The notes under the pieces were generated by a model, which saw only the letters and a list, made by a program, of their open reading frames with translations, did no database searches and had not been told where the DNA came from. From positions 50,041 to 114,040 of the forward strand of contig NZ_JACLBZ010000025.1 in assembly GCF_019748715.1 (NCBI RefSeq): a DNA stretch of 64,000 nucleotides. Direction: 5' to 3'. Made by a program: the position numbers and the translations under genes. Origin of the DNA: Sporosarcina aquimarina (GTDB taxonomy: Bacteria; Bacillota; Bacilli; Bacillales_A; Planococcaceae). Positions 9,688 through 17,918 of the stretch are shown here, piece after piece (the stretch's first letter is position 1; each line of letters starts with the position of its first letter).

Positions 9688-9819
9688 AGTTTAATCTAGA
9701 TTGATCGGTAGCTTCTACCCAAAACGGCACTTATATGACCCACACTATATGTAGGACATTTGTTGAACTAAGGAAGCTGCAAGCAGTTTATATGCATAAG
9801 CAGAAAGGCGGTAAGTCAG

Positions 9820-10728
9820 ATGAAAGGGATTATACCTCCCGTTGTGACGTTGCTCGACAAAGACGGCCGGATCGCAATCGGGAAAAATAAAGAGATGATA
9901 GACAATTTAATCGGTCACGGTGTGCACGGTATCGTAGTCTTAGGTAGCTCAGGTGAATTCCCGCACTTTTCTTTAGAAGAGAAAAAGCAATATCTGAAAG
10001 AAATTATTCCGTATATAGACAACCGCATCCCGGTCCTTGTCGGAACAGGCGGAACTGTCTTAGAAGAAACGATCGAATTATCCCAATATGCTCAAGAGCT
10101 GGGGGCTGAGGGTGTACTTGCAGTCAACCCGTATTACTGGAATATGTCTGATGAGCAGATGTACACATACTTCCATGACTTGGCCGGCTCATTGTCCATC
10201 GATTTGTATTTGTATAATATTCCGCAGCTGACCGGTCAAGAAATCCCGGTGAAAATAGTCAAGCAGCTCGCAGATAATTTACATAATATTCGGGGGATTA
10301 AAGAGACCGTTGGAAGTATGACCCGCATACGGAATGTGATCGAGGAAGTGGCCAGGAAAGTGGATAATTTCCACGTCTACAGCGCTTTTGATGAACACTT
10401 ACTGGACGCGCAGTTATTGGGGGCTGCGGGAAGCATCAACGGATCTTCTGTATTTCTGCCGGAAGTTTCATTGAGACTCTATGAAGCGATACAAGAGGAA
10501 GACTTTACGGAAATGAAAAAATATCACGTAATACTATGTGAGTTGATGGATATTTATGGTTTGCATCCGTCTTTCTACCTGACAATGAAAAAGGCCGTCC
10601 ATGAACGTTGGTTTGCAGATCAGCCGGTTGGTTATCGCAAGCCGTTCATAAACAGTAAGGCTTATTTGTCGGATAATATTAAAGAAATTATTTCGGAGTA
10701 TGCCCGGCAGTCTGCAATTGTTGAATAG
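9820..10728 (+). CDS. DapA/NAL-family 2-keto-3-deoxy sugar-acid aldolase (YjhH/YagE-like)
   Basis: A 302-residue TIM-barrel class I aldolase of the dihydrodipicolinate synthase/N-acetylneuraminate lyase family. Family residues are the pyruvate-binding motif GSSGEF (42-47), tyrosine Y132 in YLYNIPQ and Schiff-base lysine K161 in GIKETVGS. Members near aldonate dehydratases, such as E. coli YjhH and YagE, cleave 2-keto-3-deoxypentonates to pyruvate and glycolaldehyde (Dahms route). Here it shares a cluster with a dehydratase acting on the same intermediate. The ATG at 9820 follows AAAGGCGG. The 132 bases before it contain no gene. Substrate assignment rests on context. Confidence 0.85.
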   Translation: MKGIIPPVVTLLDKDGRIAIGKNKEMIDNLIGHGVHGIVVLGSSGEFPHFSLEEKKQYLKEIIPYIDNRIPVLVGTGGTVLEETIELSQYAQELGAEGVLAVNPYYWNMSDEQMYTYFHDLAGSLSIDLYLYNIPQLTGQEIPVKIVKQLADNLHNIRGIKETVGSMTRIRNVIEEVARKVDNFHVYSAFDEHLLDAQLLGAAGSINGSSVFLPEVSLRLYEAIQEEDFTEMKKYHVILCELMDIYGLHPSFYLTMKKAVHERWFADQPVGYRKPFINSKAYLSDNIKEIISEYARQSAIVE

Positions 10729-10789
10729 GGTATCCGCTGATGTACGCCAATATATATTGCTCGCATGCACCAAGGAGGGGGAAGGCGTT

Positions 10790-11749
10790 GTGGTTTTTAA
10801 AGTTGTCATAACTGACTATGAATTTACTGAATTGGATTATGAAGAACAAGTCTTTGCAGACAGCGGCCTGGACATTCATTTCGTGAAAGCCCAGTGCCGG
10901 ACGGAGCAGGAAGTGATCGAAGCGGCAAAAGATGCAGACGCTATCATTAATCAATATGCGCCGTTGAACGCCGCCGTATTAAATGAATTGGAAAATTGCA
11001 AAGTCATTTCCAGATACGGAGTAGGCGTAGATACAATTGACCTGGATGTGGCGAAGCAGAAGGGAATTGCGGTATGCAATGTGCCGGATTACGGGATTGA
11101 AGAGGTGTCCAATCATGCATTGGCTCTCTTGATGGCGTGGTCCAGGAAAATCGTGGAATTGAATAATGCCGTGAAGAGCGGGGTTTGGGATTTTAGAATA
11201 AGCCCGCCGGTTTACCGATTCAAGGAACGGTTATTTGCCGTGATCGGTTTCGGAAAAATCCCGAGGCGCGTCATCGAAAAAGTTCAGCCGCTCGGTTTTA
11301 CTCTGGTGGGGTACGATCCGTTCGTATCGGCTGAAGAAATGGCGAAGTACAACGTCAAGAAAGTAGACTTGGACGAAGCGCTGAAGAAATCCGATTTTAT
11401 TTCCCTGCACGTTCCGCTGATAAAGGAAACGCGCCATTTGATTAACCGCGAGAATATCAATGATTTAAAGGACGGCGTTTTTATACTGAACACCGCCAGA
11501 GGTCCGATTGTTGAGACGGAAGCGTTGATCGAAGGCTTACGCAGCGGCAAGATCGCAGGGGCGGCACTGGATGTCGTGGAGCACGAACCTATCCTTAAAG
11601 GCCATGAATTATTGGAATTCCCAAATGTCTATATTACGCCGCACAGTGCTTTTTACTCGGTGGAGGCTGTGGAGGAGCTGCGGACAAAAACTGCCAAAAA
11701 TGTGGTGGAAGTATTGCAGGGATTAGTGCCGAGTTATCAAATTGTGTAG
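10790..11749 (+). CDS. NAD-dependent D-2-hydroxyacid dehydrogenase family protein
   Basis: A 319-residue D-isomer-specific 2-hydroxyacid dehydrogenase. The frame is open from 10700, inside the aldolase gene, but the GTG at 10790 follows AAGGAGGGGGAAG and gives the usual family length. The catalytic Arg/Glu/His are R237 (NTARGP), E266 (HEP) and H285 (TPHSA). The Rossmann loop reads GFGKIP, with Pro in place of the third Gly, as in some C-terminal-binding-protein-like members. It could reduce glyoxylate, glycolaldehyde-derived or keto-acid intermediates of the pentonate route. The substrate is not evident from sequence. Confidence 0.87.
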   Translation: MVFKVVITDYEFTELDYEEQVFADSGLDIHFVKAQCRTEQEVIEAAKDADAIINQYAPLNAAVLNELENCKVISRYGVGVDTIDLDVAKQKGIAVCNVPDYGIEEVSNHALALLMAWSRKIVELNNAVKSGVWDFRISPPVYRFKERLFAVIGFGKIPRRVIEKVQPLGFTLVGYDPFVSAEEMAKYNVKKVDLDEALKKSDFISLHVPLIKETRHLINRENINDLKDGVFILNTARGPIVETEALIEGLRSGKIAGAALDVVEHEPILKGHELLEFPNVYITPHSAFYSVEAVEELRTKTAKNVVEVLQGLVPSYQIV

Positions 11750-11755
11750 TTCAAT

Positions 11756-11797
11756 AAAAGGAGAGATATTTATTTAATATAGATATCTCTTTTATTT
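11756..11797 (+). terminator. Weak intrinsic terminator-like hairpin
   Basis: AGAGATAT (11762-11769) pairs with ATATCTCT (11783-11790) around a 13-base loop and is followed by TTTATTT. It is AT-rich, so it may only partly separate the hydroxyacid dehydrogenase gene from the next one. Confidence 0.4.
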
Positions 11798-11815
11798 ATG
11801 GCAAGGGGTGCTTTT

Positions 11816-12826
11816 ATGGAGACTGTAAAAATTGAAGTGAAACAGTTGCGGCAGCTTATATCGGACCGCTTGAAAGAAAACAGTATATCGCAACAGCATG
11901 CGGATATTGTGGCGGACGTGCTGGCCTTTGCCGATAAACGCGGCGTGAAATCGCACGGAATCATGCGGCTGCAGCATTACATCCAGCGCATACAGCAAGG
12001 CGGAATCAACAAGGATGCAGACATTACGGTAGAAGCAGTGAATGATGTCATAGCGAAAGTGGACGGAGACAATGCATTAGGCCATGTCGTCGCGAAAGTG
12101 GCCATGGATGAAGCGATATCCATCTCTAAGAATAAAGGCATCGGGGTGGCCGTCGCTTCTAACTCCAGTCATTCGGGGGCATTAGGATTCTATGCGGATC
12201 AGGCGGCCAGAGAAGGGGTGGTCGGCATGACCTTTGCCCAAGCCGATGCTCTTGTTGCGCCTTACGGAGCTAAATCGGCATTTTTGGGGGCTAATCCTAT
12301 AGCAGTCGGTATTCCGCATGACGACAGACCGATTGTTCTGGACATGTCAACGAGCAATGTGGCATTCGGCAAAGTCATGATTGAAAAAGAAAGAGGTAAT
12401 AAGATTCCTTTGGATTGGGGCCTCGATGAAAACGGCATTCCTACGGATGATCCGGCCGAGGTGAAAGCCCTGCTGCCAATGGGTGGAGCAAAAGGCTACG
12501 GACTGGCGATCGTCGTGGATGTTCTTTCCGGTATTCTGGCAGGTGCGGATTTCGGGAAGCATATTAGGCCGATGTACGGCGATTTAAGTGAAAAAAGAGG
12601 ATTGGGTCAGTTTTTCCTTGCCATCAATCCGGAATTCTTCATCGGAAAAGAATTTTTCTTAGAGAGAATGAAGCAGTTTGTCGACGAACTGCATGCATGT
12701 GAACCTGCCCCAGGACACTCAAAGGTGTATGTGCCCGGAGAGAGGTCGTTTGAAAATGAAATGAGGTCGAATGAAGAAGGCGTTGAAATAGAAAAGGATA
12801 TGTATGATTTCCTGCGGGGAAAATAA
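11816..12826 (+). CDS. Malate/L-lactate dehydrogenase family oxidoreductase
   Basis: A 336-residue Ldh-family (YlbC/ComC/YiaK-like) NAD(P)-dependent oxidoreductase. Recognisable segments are KRGVKSHGIMRLQHY near 42-56 (catalytic His), the SNSSHSGALGFYADQA region near 114-130, GANPIAVGIP near 156-165, DMSTSNVAFGKV near 175-186, and GGAKGYGLAIVVDVLSGI near 222-240. An upstream in-frame ATG at 11798 overlaps the putative terminator. AAGGGGTG just before the ATG at 11816 makes 11816 the better start. The family reduces 2-keto acids or oxidises 2-hydroxyacids, including keto-gulonate-type sugar acids and ureidoglycolate. In this island a role on a sugar-acid or glycolate intermediate is plausible but not shown. 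Confidence 0.85.
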   Translation: METVKIEVKQLRQLISDRLKENSISQQHADIVADVLAFADKRGVKSHGIMRLQHYIQRIQQGGINKDADITVEAVNDVIAKVDGDNALGHVVAKVAMDEAISISKNKGIGVAVASNSSHSGALGFYADQAAREGVVGMTFAQADALVAPYGAKSAFLGANPIAVGIPHDDRPIVLDMSTSNVAFGKVMIEKERGNKIPLDWGLDENGIPTDDPAEVKALLPMGGAKGYGLAIVVDVLSGILAGADFGKHIRPMYGDLSEKRGLGQFFLAINPEFFIGKEFFLERMKQFVDELHACEPAPGHSKVYVPGERSFENEMRSNEEGVEIEKDMYDFLRGK

Positions 12827-13008
12827 GATAGTGCCCTTATACGGTCATTATAAAAGTTTGATCAGTAAAGTCACGTTGAAAATAGTAGATCATTTGCTGA
12901 TAAAAAGTAAACAGCTAAAAAAAAGTATTTAGAATTTAATGATTTTTAAAGTATTGCGACTATTGTTTATATATGATAAGCTTGTTTTAAGGTTTTGTAA
13001 AGTGAACC

Positions 13009-13028
13009 TGGTTTAATACAGTAAACCA
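13009..13028 (+). promoter_or_regulatory. Inverted-repeat operator candidate before the second IclR gene
   Basis: TGGTTTA (13009-13015) and TAAACCA (13022-13028) form a perfect 7-base inverted repeat separated by ATACAG. It lies directly before the ribosome binding site AAGGGGG of the IclR gene starting at 13043. The rest of 12827-13042 shows only AT-rich promoter-like sequence (TATGAT near 12973). Autoregulation by the IclR protein is inference. Confidence 0.5.
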
Positions 13029-13042
13029 AGGGGGTTAGAGAG

Positions 13043-13828
13043 TTGAGTGAGAAGTATTGGGTGCCTGCTATAGAAAGAGCAGATCGAGTATTGAAGGAAA
13101 TCAGTCAGCATCCCAATGAATTGCGTTTGATCGACTTATCCAAGAAACTGGAAATAAATAAGAGTTCACTATTTTCATTGCTGAACACGCTGGAAACGCT
13201 GGGTTGGATCGTCAAGACCGCGAAAGACAGTTATAACCTTGGTCCGACTGTCGGGACATTTAATTCGATGTACTTAAGTCAGTTCAATTTAATCCAAAGT
13301 TTCTATAGAGAAGCCGAAGATGCTGTTTCCAAGATCAAAGAACATATTCAACTGGGCACGCTTGAAGGAAATGACGTTGTGTATTTAGGGAAGGTGGAAG
13401 CAAAGACCAGGGTCCATTTAGTAACAGAGCCCGGCATGCGTTTTCCGGCTTACGCTTCCGCCATAGGCAAAGTTCAATTAATCCATCATACCGAAGAAGA
13501 AATTGATAATCTTTTCCCTGAAAAACATTGGGAGAAGAAGACTGAATATACAACTTCTACTATAGAGGAACTTTGCAGCAAAGTGAGAGAGGCGAAAATT
13601 AAAGGTTATGCCGTCGAAAATCAAGAATCCGCTCTGGGCTTTCACTGCGTTGCGGCACCTATTTATAATTTCGAAAAGCAAATCATCGCGGGTATCAGTT
13701 TTACGATGCCGACGAACAGCTGGGAAGATAAATACATGGATGCAAGAGAAGAGATCATCAAGCTTGCAGCCAAATTGTCGAAGTTAGCCGGCTACCAGGA
13801 AGTTGCAGAGGACATGGCATCTCTTTAA
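13043..13828 (+). CDS. IclR-family transcriptional regulator (second)
   Basis: A 261-residue IclR-family regulator with an N-terminal winged helix-turn-helix (about 10-65, containing LRLIDLSKKLEINKSSLFSLLNTL) and a C-terminal effector domain (about 85-245, containing FPAYASAIGKVQLI and GYAVENQESALGFHCVAAPI). The TTG at 13043 is chosen because AAGGGGG lies 8 bases upstream. Its own promoter region holds a TGGTTTA/TAAACCA palindrome. It starts a sub-block of ALDH, U32-like protein, UxaA proteins and KdgT, so it probably controls that second half of the island, while the first IclR gene controls the first half. Confidence 0.9.
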   Translation: MSEKYWVPAIERADRVLKEISQHPNELRLIDLSKKLEINKSSLFSLLNTLETLGWIVKTAKDSYNLGPTVGTFNSMYLSQFNLIQSFYREAEDAVSKIKEHIQLGTLEGNDVVYLGKVEAKTRVHLVTEPGMRFPAYASAIGKVQLIHHTEEEIDNLFPEKHWEKKTEYTTSTIEELCSKVREAKIKGYAVENQESALGFHCVAAPIYNFEKQIIAGISFTMPTNSWEDKYMDAREEIIKLAAKLSKLAGYQEVAEDMASL

Positions 13829-13855
13829 TACTAAATTTATATAGGAGGAACAAAA

Positions 13856-15322
13856 ATGGTTACTAAAAACAACATTACAACTTACAAGAACTTTATTAAT
13901 AATGAATGGGTCTCATCGCAGTCCAATGAGCTGCTGGAGAGCGTAAGCCCTATGAATAAAAACGAGGTCGTAGGATATGTGCAGAAGTCGACACAGGAAG
14001 ACCTGAACAAGGCTTTCCAAGCAGCAGACGCTGCCAAAAGCGCATGGAGAAAACTAGGTCAGCACGCGAGAGGTCAGCTCCTGTTCAAAGTGGCCGATAT
14101 CCTCGAGGCAAATATTGATGATATCGCGCAGACTGCTACAAGGGAGATGGGAAAAACGCTTCCGGAGGCAAAAGGCGAAGCAGCCCGTGGTGTTGCAATC
14201 TTGAGATACTACGCAGGAGAAGGTATGAGAAAGAACGGAGATGTGATCCCAGCTTCTGATAAAGACGCGCTCATGTTTACAAAACGTGTCCCTGTAGGAA
14301 CAGTCGGAATCATCACTCCATGGAACTTCCCCATCGCTATTCCAATTTGGAAACTTGCGCCTGCGCTCGTTTACGGAAACACAGTTGTGTTCAAACCGGC
14401 AACGGAAGCTTCTGTGACAGCAGCGAAAATTATCGAGTGTTTCGAAAAAGCGGGTCTGCCTAAAGGTGTTCTGAACTTTATCGTAGGTTCCGGTTCGGTA
14501 ATTGGACAAGGCCTTATCGAACACCCGTCATTAAACGCAATCACGTTCACAGGCTCCGAAAATGTAGGAAAGTCGGTCGCTAAAGGAGCCACGGAAAGCG
14601 GTGTGAAATATCAAATCGAAATGGGCGGCAAAAACCCTGTCATTGTCATGAAAGACGCAGATCTCGATAATGCGGTGGAAGCAGTGATCAGCGGAGCTTT
14701 TCGCTCTACAGGACAAAAGTGTACGGCTACCAGCAAAGTCATCGTAGACAGCGCTGTCTATGAAGAGTTCAAGCAGAAGCTGCTTACGGAAACGAAGAAA
14801 ATCACAGTGGGTAATGGTTTGAATGACGGTATCTGGATGGGTCCGTGTGCCAGCCAGAGCCAATTCGATACAGTAAAAGACTATATCGAGATTGGTAAAA
14901 CAGAAGGTGCCAAACTGATTGCCGGCGGTGAAGTGCTTGATGGAGAAGAGTTCCAGGACGGCTTCTATCTGACACCTGCGATTTTCGACAATGTCAAAGC
15001 CGATATGAGAATCGCTCAAGAAGAAATTTTTGGCCCGGTAATCGCTCTTCTTGAGGCAAACGACCTAGAAGAGGCAATCGAAATCGCGAATAATACAAAA
15101 TTCGGACTCAGCGCTTCCATCTTCACATCCAATATCGGCTCACTTATGGAGTTTATAGATGAAATCGAAGCCGGATTGGTGCGCATCAATGCTGAAAGTG
15201 CTGGCGTGGAACTTCAGGCTCCATTCGGTGGAATGAAAAGCTCGGGGTACGGATCCCGTGAACAAGGCGAAGCGGCTCAGGAATTTTACACAGAGATCAA
15301 GACGGTGTTCGTAAAAGGATAA
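13856..15322 (+). CDS. Aldehyde dehydrogenase, alpha-ketoglutarate semialdehyde type (YcbD/GucD-like)
   Basis: A 488-residue NAD(P)-dependent aldehyde dehydrogenase. Catalytic residues are N157 (TPWNFP), E255 (IEMGGKNP) and C289 (STGQKCTAT). The ends and motif spacing resemble the alpha-ketoglutarate semialdehyde dehydrogenases found in glucarate and Weimberg operons, such as Bacillus YcbD. In this island it would oxidise the semialdehyde made by the FAH-fold dehydratase to 2-oxoglutarate. The ATG follows ATAGGAGG and lies 27 bases after the IclR gene. The ALDH family is certain; the substrate is inferred. Confidence 0.88.
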   Translation: MVTKNNITTYKNFINNEWVSSQSNELLESVSPMNKNEVVGYVQKSTQEDLNKAFQAADAAKSAWRKLGQHARGQLLFKVADILEANIDDIAQTATREMGKTLPEAKGEAARGVAILRYYAGEGMRKNGDVIPASDKDALMFTKRVPVGTVGIITPWNFPIAIPIWKLAPALVYGNTVVFKPATEASVTAAKIIECFEKAGLPKGVLNFIVGSGSVIGQGLIEHPSLNAITFTGSENVGKSVAKGATESGVKYQIEMGGKNPVIVMKDADLDNAVEAVISGAFRSTGQKCTATSKVIVDSAVYEEFKQKLLTETKKITVGNGLNDGIWMGPCASQSQFDTVKDYIEIGKTEGAKLIAGGEVLDGEEFQDGFYLTPAIFDNVKADMRIAQEEIFGPVIALLEANDLEEAIEIANNTKFGLSASIFTSNIGSLMEFIDEIEAGLVRINAESAGVELQAPFGGMKSSGYGSREQGEAAQEFYTEIKTVFVKG

Positions 15323-15358
15323 AGAATCCCAATCTATATATGAAAGTAGGTATCTACT

Positions 15359-16312
15359 ATGATGAATCAATCCCGAAAGCTATTGGAAAGTCTGGGGTAT
15401 CCATCCACTGACTCAAAAGAATTACCGACGTCCACGAAGCGGTTCCCGGACGGGGCACAATATCGGATTGAACTTCCCAGTACTGAAGGCCCTGCAGCTC
15501 TTAAAGAGACGCTGGCAGAACTTGACCGTCTTGGAATCACAGTCCATAGAATTTCTCAAGGAAGCGGCATCATGCTGCAGACAGATGAGGAAATCAAGGA
15601 AATGTGTGAACTGACTGCTGAACGGGGCATCGAGCTCAGCCTGTTCGTAGGTCCGCGCGGCACATGGGACATCAGTGCGCAGCCTTTCACTTCAGGAGGA
15701 AAAGCAATCGGAAACCGGCATGAAGGCGCAGATCAGCTGGTCTACGCGATGGAAGACCTCAAGCGGGGAGCCGACCTCGGGCTGCGCGGCGCATTGGTGG
15801 CGGATGAAGGTCTGTTGCTCTTGACGAAAGAAATGAAAAAAGCAGGGCAGCTGCCGGAAGATTTTGTCGTAAAAGCTTCTGTCCAAATCGGCTCGGCCAA
15901 TCCCGTATCCGTAAAACTGATGCAGGATATTGGAGCAGACACGTATAATGTACCAACTGCCTTGACTCTTTCCAAACTCGCATCCATTCGCCAGGCAATC
16001 GACATTCCGATCGATTTGTACATCGAAGCGCCGGATAATATGGGAGGCTTTCTCCGCTATTACGAGATTCCGGAAATCATTCGTGTCCTGGCGCCGGTTT
16101 ATATCAAATTCGGTCTTCGCAACCATCCGGATGTCTACCCTTCCGGCCAGCAATTCGAGAACTTGAACAATTCATTGGTCAAAGAACGTGTCCGTAGAGC
16201 TTCCATCGGCATCCAGATGATCGAGCGTTATTATCCGGAAGCGAAAACATCAGAATTAGGGGCCGAGGGTCTCGGGATAGCCAAAACGAATAAGATGGGC
16301 GTGCCTAAATAA
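15359..16312 (+). CDS. U32-peptidase-like TIM-barrel protein of unknown function
   Basis: A 317-residue soluble protein with alternating beta/alpha segments that suggest a TIM barrel. It recalls U32-family peptidase-like proteins, though I cannot place it firmly. Distinct segments are KRFPDGAQYRIELPSTEGP near 23-41, ISQGSGIMLQTDEEIKEM near 63-80, FVGPRGTWD near 92-100, KASVQIGSANPVS near 173-185, and FGLRNHPDVYPSG near 241-253. No signal peptide or membrane helix is seen. It lies between the ALDH and the UxaA genes in the same direction, so it is probably part of sugar-acid metabolism rather than proteolysis; a lyase, epimerase or isomerase role is conceivable. Two adjacent ATG codons (15359, 15362) could serve as start. 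Confidence 0.6.
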   Translation: MMNQSRKLLESLGYPSTDSKELPTSTKRFPDGAQYRIELPSTEGPAALKETLAELDRLGITVHRISQGSGIMLQTDEEIKEMCELTAERGIELSLFVGPRGTWDISAQPFTSGGKAIGNRHEGADQLVYAMEDLKRGADLGLRGALVADEGLLLLTKEMKKAGQLPEDFVVKASVQIGSANPVSVKLMQDIGADTYNVPTALTLSKLASIRQAIDIPIDLYIEAPDNMGGFLRYYEIPEIIRVLAPVYIKFGLRNHPDVYPSGQQFENLNNSLVKERVRRASIGIQMIERYYPEAKTSELGAEGLGIAKTNKMGVPK

Positions 16313-16355
16313 AACCGAAAGTATTTACGGGAAATATACAGGATTAACTAGTGTG

Positions 16356-16394
16356 GTAGATGATCCCGGCAGCTGTTTTACGGGGATCATCTAC
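16356..16394 (+). terminator. Perfect 12-bp hairpin between U32-like and uxaA genes
   Basis: GTAGATGATCCC (16356-16367) is exactly complementary to GGGATCATCTAC (16383-16394) around a 15-base loop. Only a mixed pyrimidine stretch follows (TTCCTTCTTATCTC), not a pure T run. It lies 39 bases before the next start, so it may be a leaky terminator, an mRNA processing site or a stabilising structure. Confidence 0.55.
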
Positions 16395-16433
16395 AATTCC
16401 TTCTTATCTCTGGGAAGAAAGGTGAAGGTAGTT

Positions 16434-17552
16434 ATGTCTTATACTTTTAAAGGTTATCTGAGAAAAGACGGTTCAGCAGGAACGAGAAACCATATAGGCA
16501 TTATCAGTTCCGTCATCTGCTCAAGCACTGTAACGAATGATATTGCGAGTAAAGTCGACGGTGCCGTGTCAATTATCCACTCGAATGGCTGTGCGCAATT
16601 AGGCGATGATTTTAACGTCACCAAAAGCATGTTATCGGGAGTTGCCGAAAATCCGAACTTCTACAGCAATCTGTTAATAGGCCTCGGCTGCGAAACCAAT
16701 CAAGTTTCCGGTTTATTGGCAACTATAGATAAATCGAAGCCTATCGAAGGGTTTAGCATTCAGCAAATGGCCGGCGGCACCAATACGGCTGCCAAGGGTG
16801 TTGCAATCGCAGGTGAATGGTCTAAGGAAATCACGGAAGAGAAAAGGATGGAACTGCCGATCTCCAAACTGACGGTCGGAATCATCACGATAGATATTGA
16901 CGAACAGAAATTGAAGGCGATTACTCCGGTTGTAAGCGCTTTAATCGACACACTCCTGAAGAATGACTCGACAGTTGTTTCAAGTTTGACCAGAACGCTC
17001 GAACCAGGCGGTGACTATTTGGCTGAAAAAGCCGAAGACATGCGTGCCAAGGTTGAATTGAGGACATTGAGCAAAGGGCTGAATCGCCGTCGGTGGGAAA
17101 GTGATAAGGACTATGCTCTTCGGTCATTCTCCGCAGAGGAGAGAAGCCTTGCAGCAGAGGAAGCCCGGTTATTAGGTTCACACCGTCTGGAAGGGCTATT
17201 GGATATCAATGAAAAACCGGGCGGCAAAGGTTTGTATCTCTTGAAGTCCTCGGAAAACATCGTCGAATCGCTTTCCAATTTCGCTTCGGTTGGATGCAAT
17301 GTTGCACTGATCGTCTCTGCCGACGGGGTCTTGGTGACTTCCAATGTCATTCCCTGCATTAGTATTGCCCCGCAAGATGATAGTCAAAGTCCGCGTGACT
17401 ATGTCGACATTTATATCGGAAATGATGATAAGGAGCAACAAATTGCAGCCCTGTTGGAGAAATTGATCCAAGTCAGCTCAGGAGAACTGACGGCCCTCGA
17501 AGCATATGAATTGGGGGAATTCGCAATTCCACATATAGGTACGACGTTTTAA
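16434..17552 (+). CDS. UxaA-family dehydratase large-domain protein (first copy)
   Basis: A 372-residue protein of the altronate/galactarate dehydratase C-terminal family (UxaA/GarD). It opens with the family pattern LRKDGSAGTRNHIGIISSVIC and contains HSNGCAQ near 50 and LLIGLGCETNQ near 78-88. In the well-known enzymes these cysteine-containing segments support the metal site. The frame is open from 16353 through the upstream hairpin, but the ATG at 16434 follows AAGGTGAAGG and begins the conserved domain. The N-terminal SAF domain is encoded separately by the next gene. It probably helps dehydrate a hexonate or hexarate to a 2-keto-3-deoxy acid. It is clearly diverged from the second copy at 17919. 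Confidence 0.82.
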   Translation: MSYTFKGYLRKDGSAGTRNHIGIISSVICSSTVTNDIASKVDGAVSIIHSNGCAQLGDDFNVTKSMLSGVAENPNFYSNLLIGLGCETNQVSGLLATIDKSKPIEGFSIQQMAGGTNTAAKGVAIAGEWSKEITEEKRMELPISKLTVGIITIDIDEQKLKAITPVVSALIDTLLKNDSTVVSSLTRTLEPGGDYLAEKAEDMRAKVELRTLSKGLNRRRWESDKDYALRSFSAEERSLAAEEARLLGSHRLEGLLDINEKPGGKGLYLLKSSENIVESLSNFASVGCNVALIVSADGVLVTSNVIPCISIAPQDDSQSPRDYVDIYIGNDDKEQQIAALLEKLIQVSSGELTALEAYELGEFAIPHIGTTF

Positions 17553-17570
17553 TGAAGGAGAGAGATTAGT

Positions 17571-17885
17571 ATGGAAGTCAGTTACAATGCTTTGAGACTG
17601 CATCCAAAAGACAATGTCGCTGTCGCCTTACAATATATCGGGAAAGGCGAGACGGTGTTGATCAGCAATTTCGGCGAAGACCTGATCGCCACAGAAGAAA
17701 TCTCATACGGTCACAAAATATCGATTCAAGCTATTAAAGAAAATGAAGAAATCACGAAATATGGAGAGTGCATGGGGAAGGCGACAGAAGAGATACCGTT
17801 GGCTGCCCATGTTCACGTACACAATGTGCGCGGTCTCAATGAAAATGAGAGGGCAGACATCATCCATCATATGATGAAAACCTAG
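17571..17885 (+). CDS. UxaA-family small subunit, SAF domain
   Basis: A 104-residue SAF-domain protein corresponding to the N-terminal domain of UxaA-type altronate/galactarate dehydratases. Family features are the early block LRLHPKDNVAVAL, GHKISIQAI, the YGECMGKATEEI loop, and the histidine-rich end HVHVHNVRGL. In split enzymes this subunit pairs with a large-domain protein to form the active dehydratase. The ATG follows AAGGAGAGAG. It sits between two different large-domain genes, so which one it partners, or whether it serves both, is an open question. Confidence 0.87.
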   Translation: MEVSYNALRLHPKDNVAVALQYIGKGETVLISNFGEDLIATEEISYGHKISIQAIKENEEITKYGECMGKATEEIPLAAHVHVHNVRGLNENERADIIHHMMKT

Positions 17886-17918
17886 AAAAGCATCTTGCTT
17901 TATACGGAGGAATCAATC

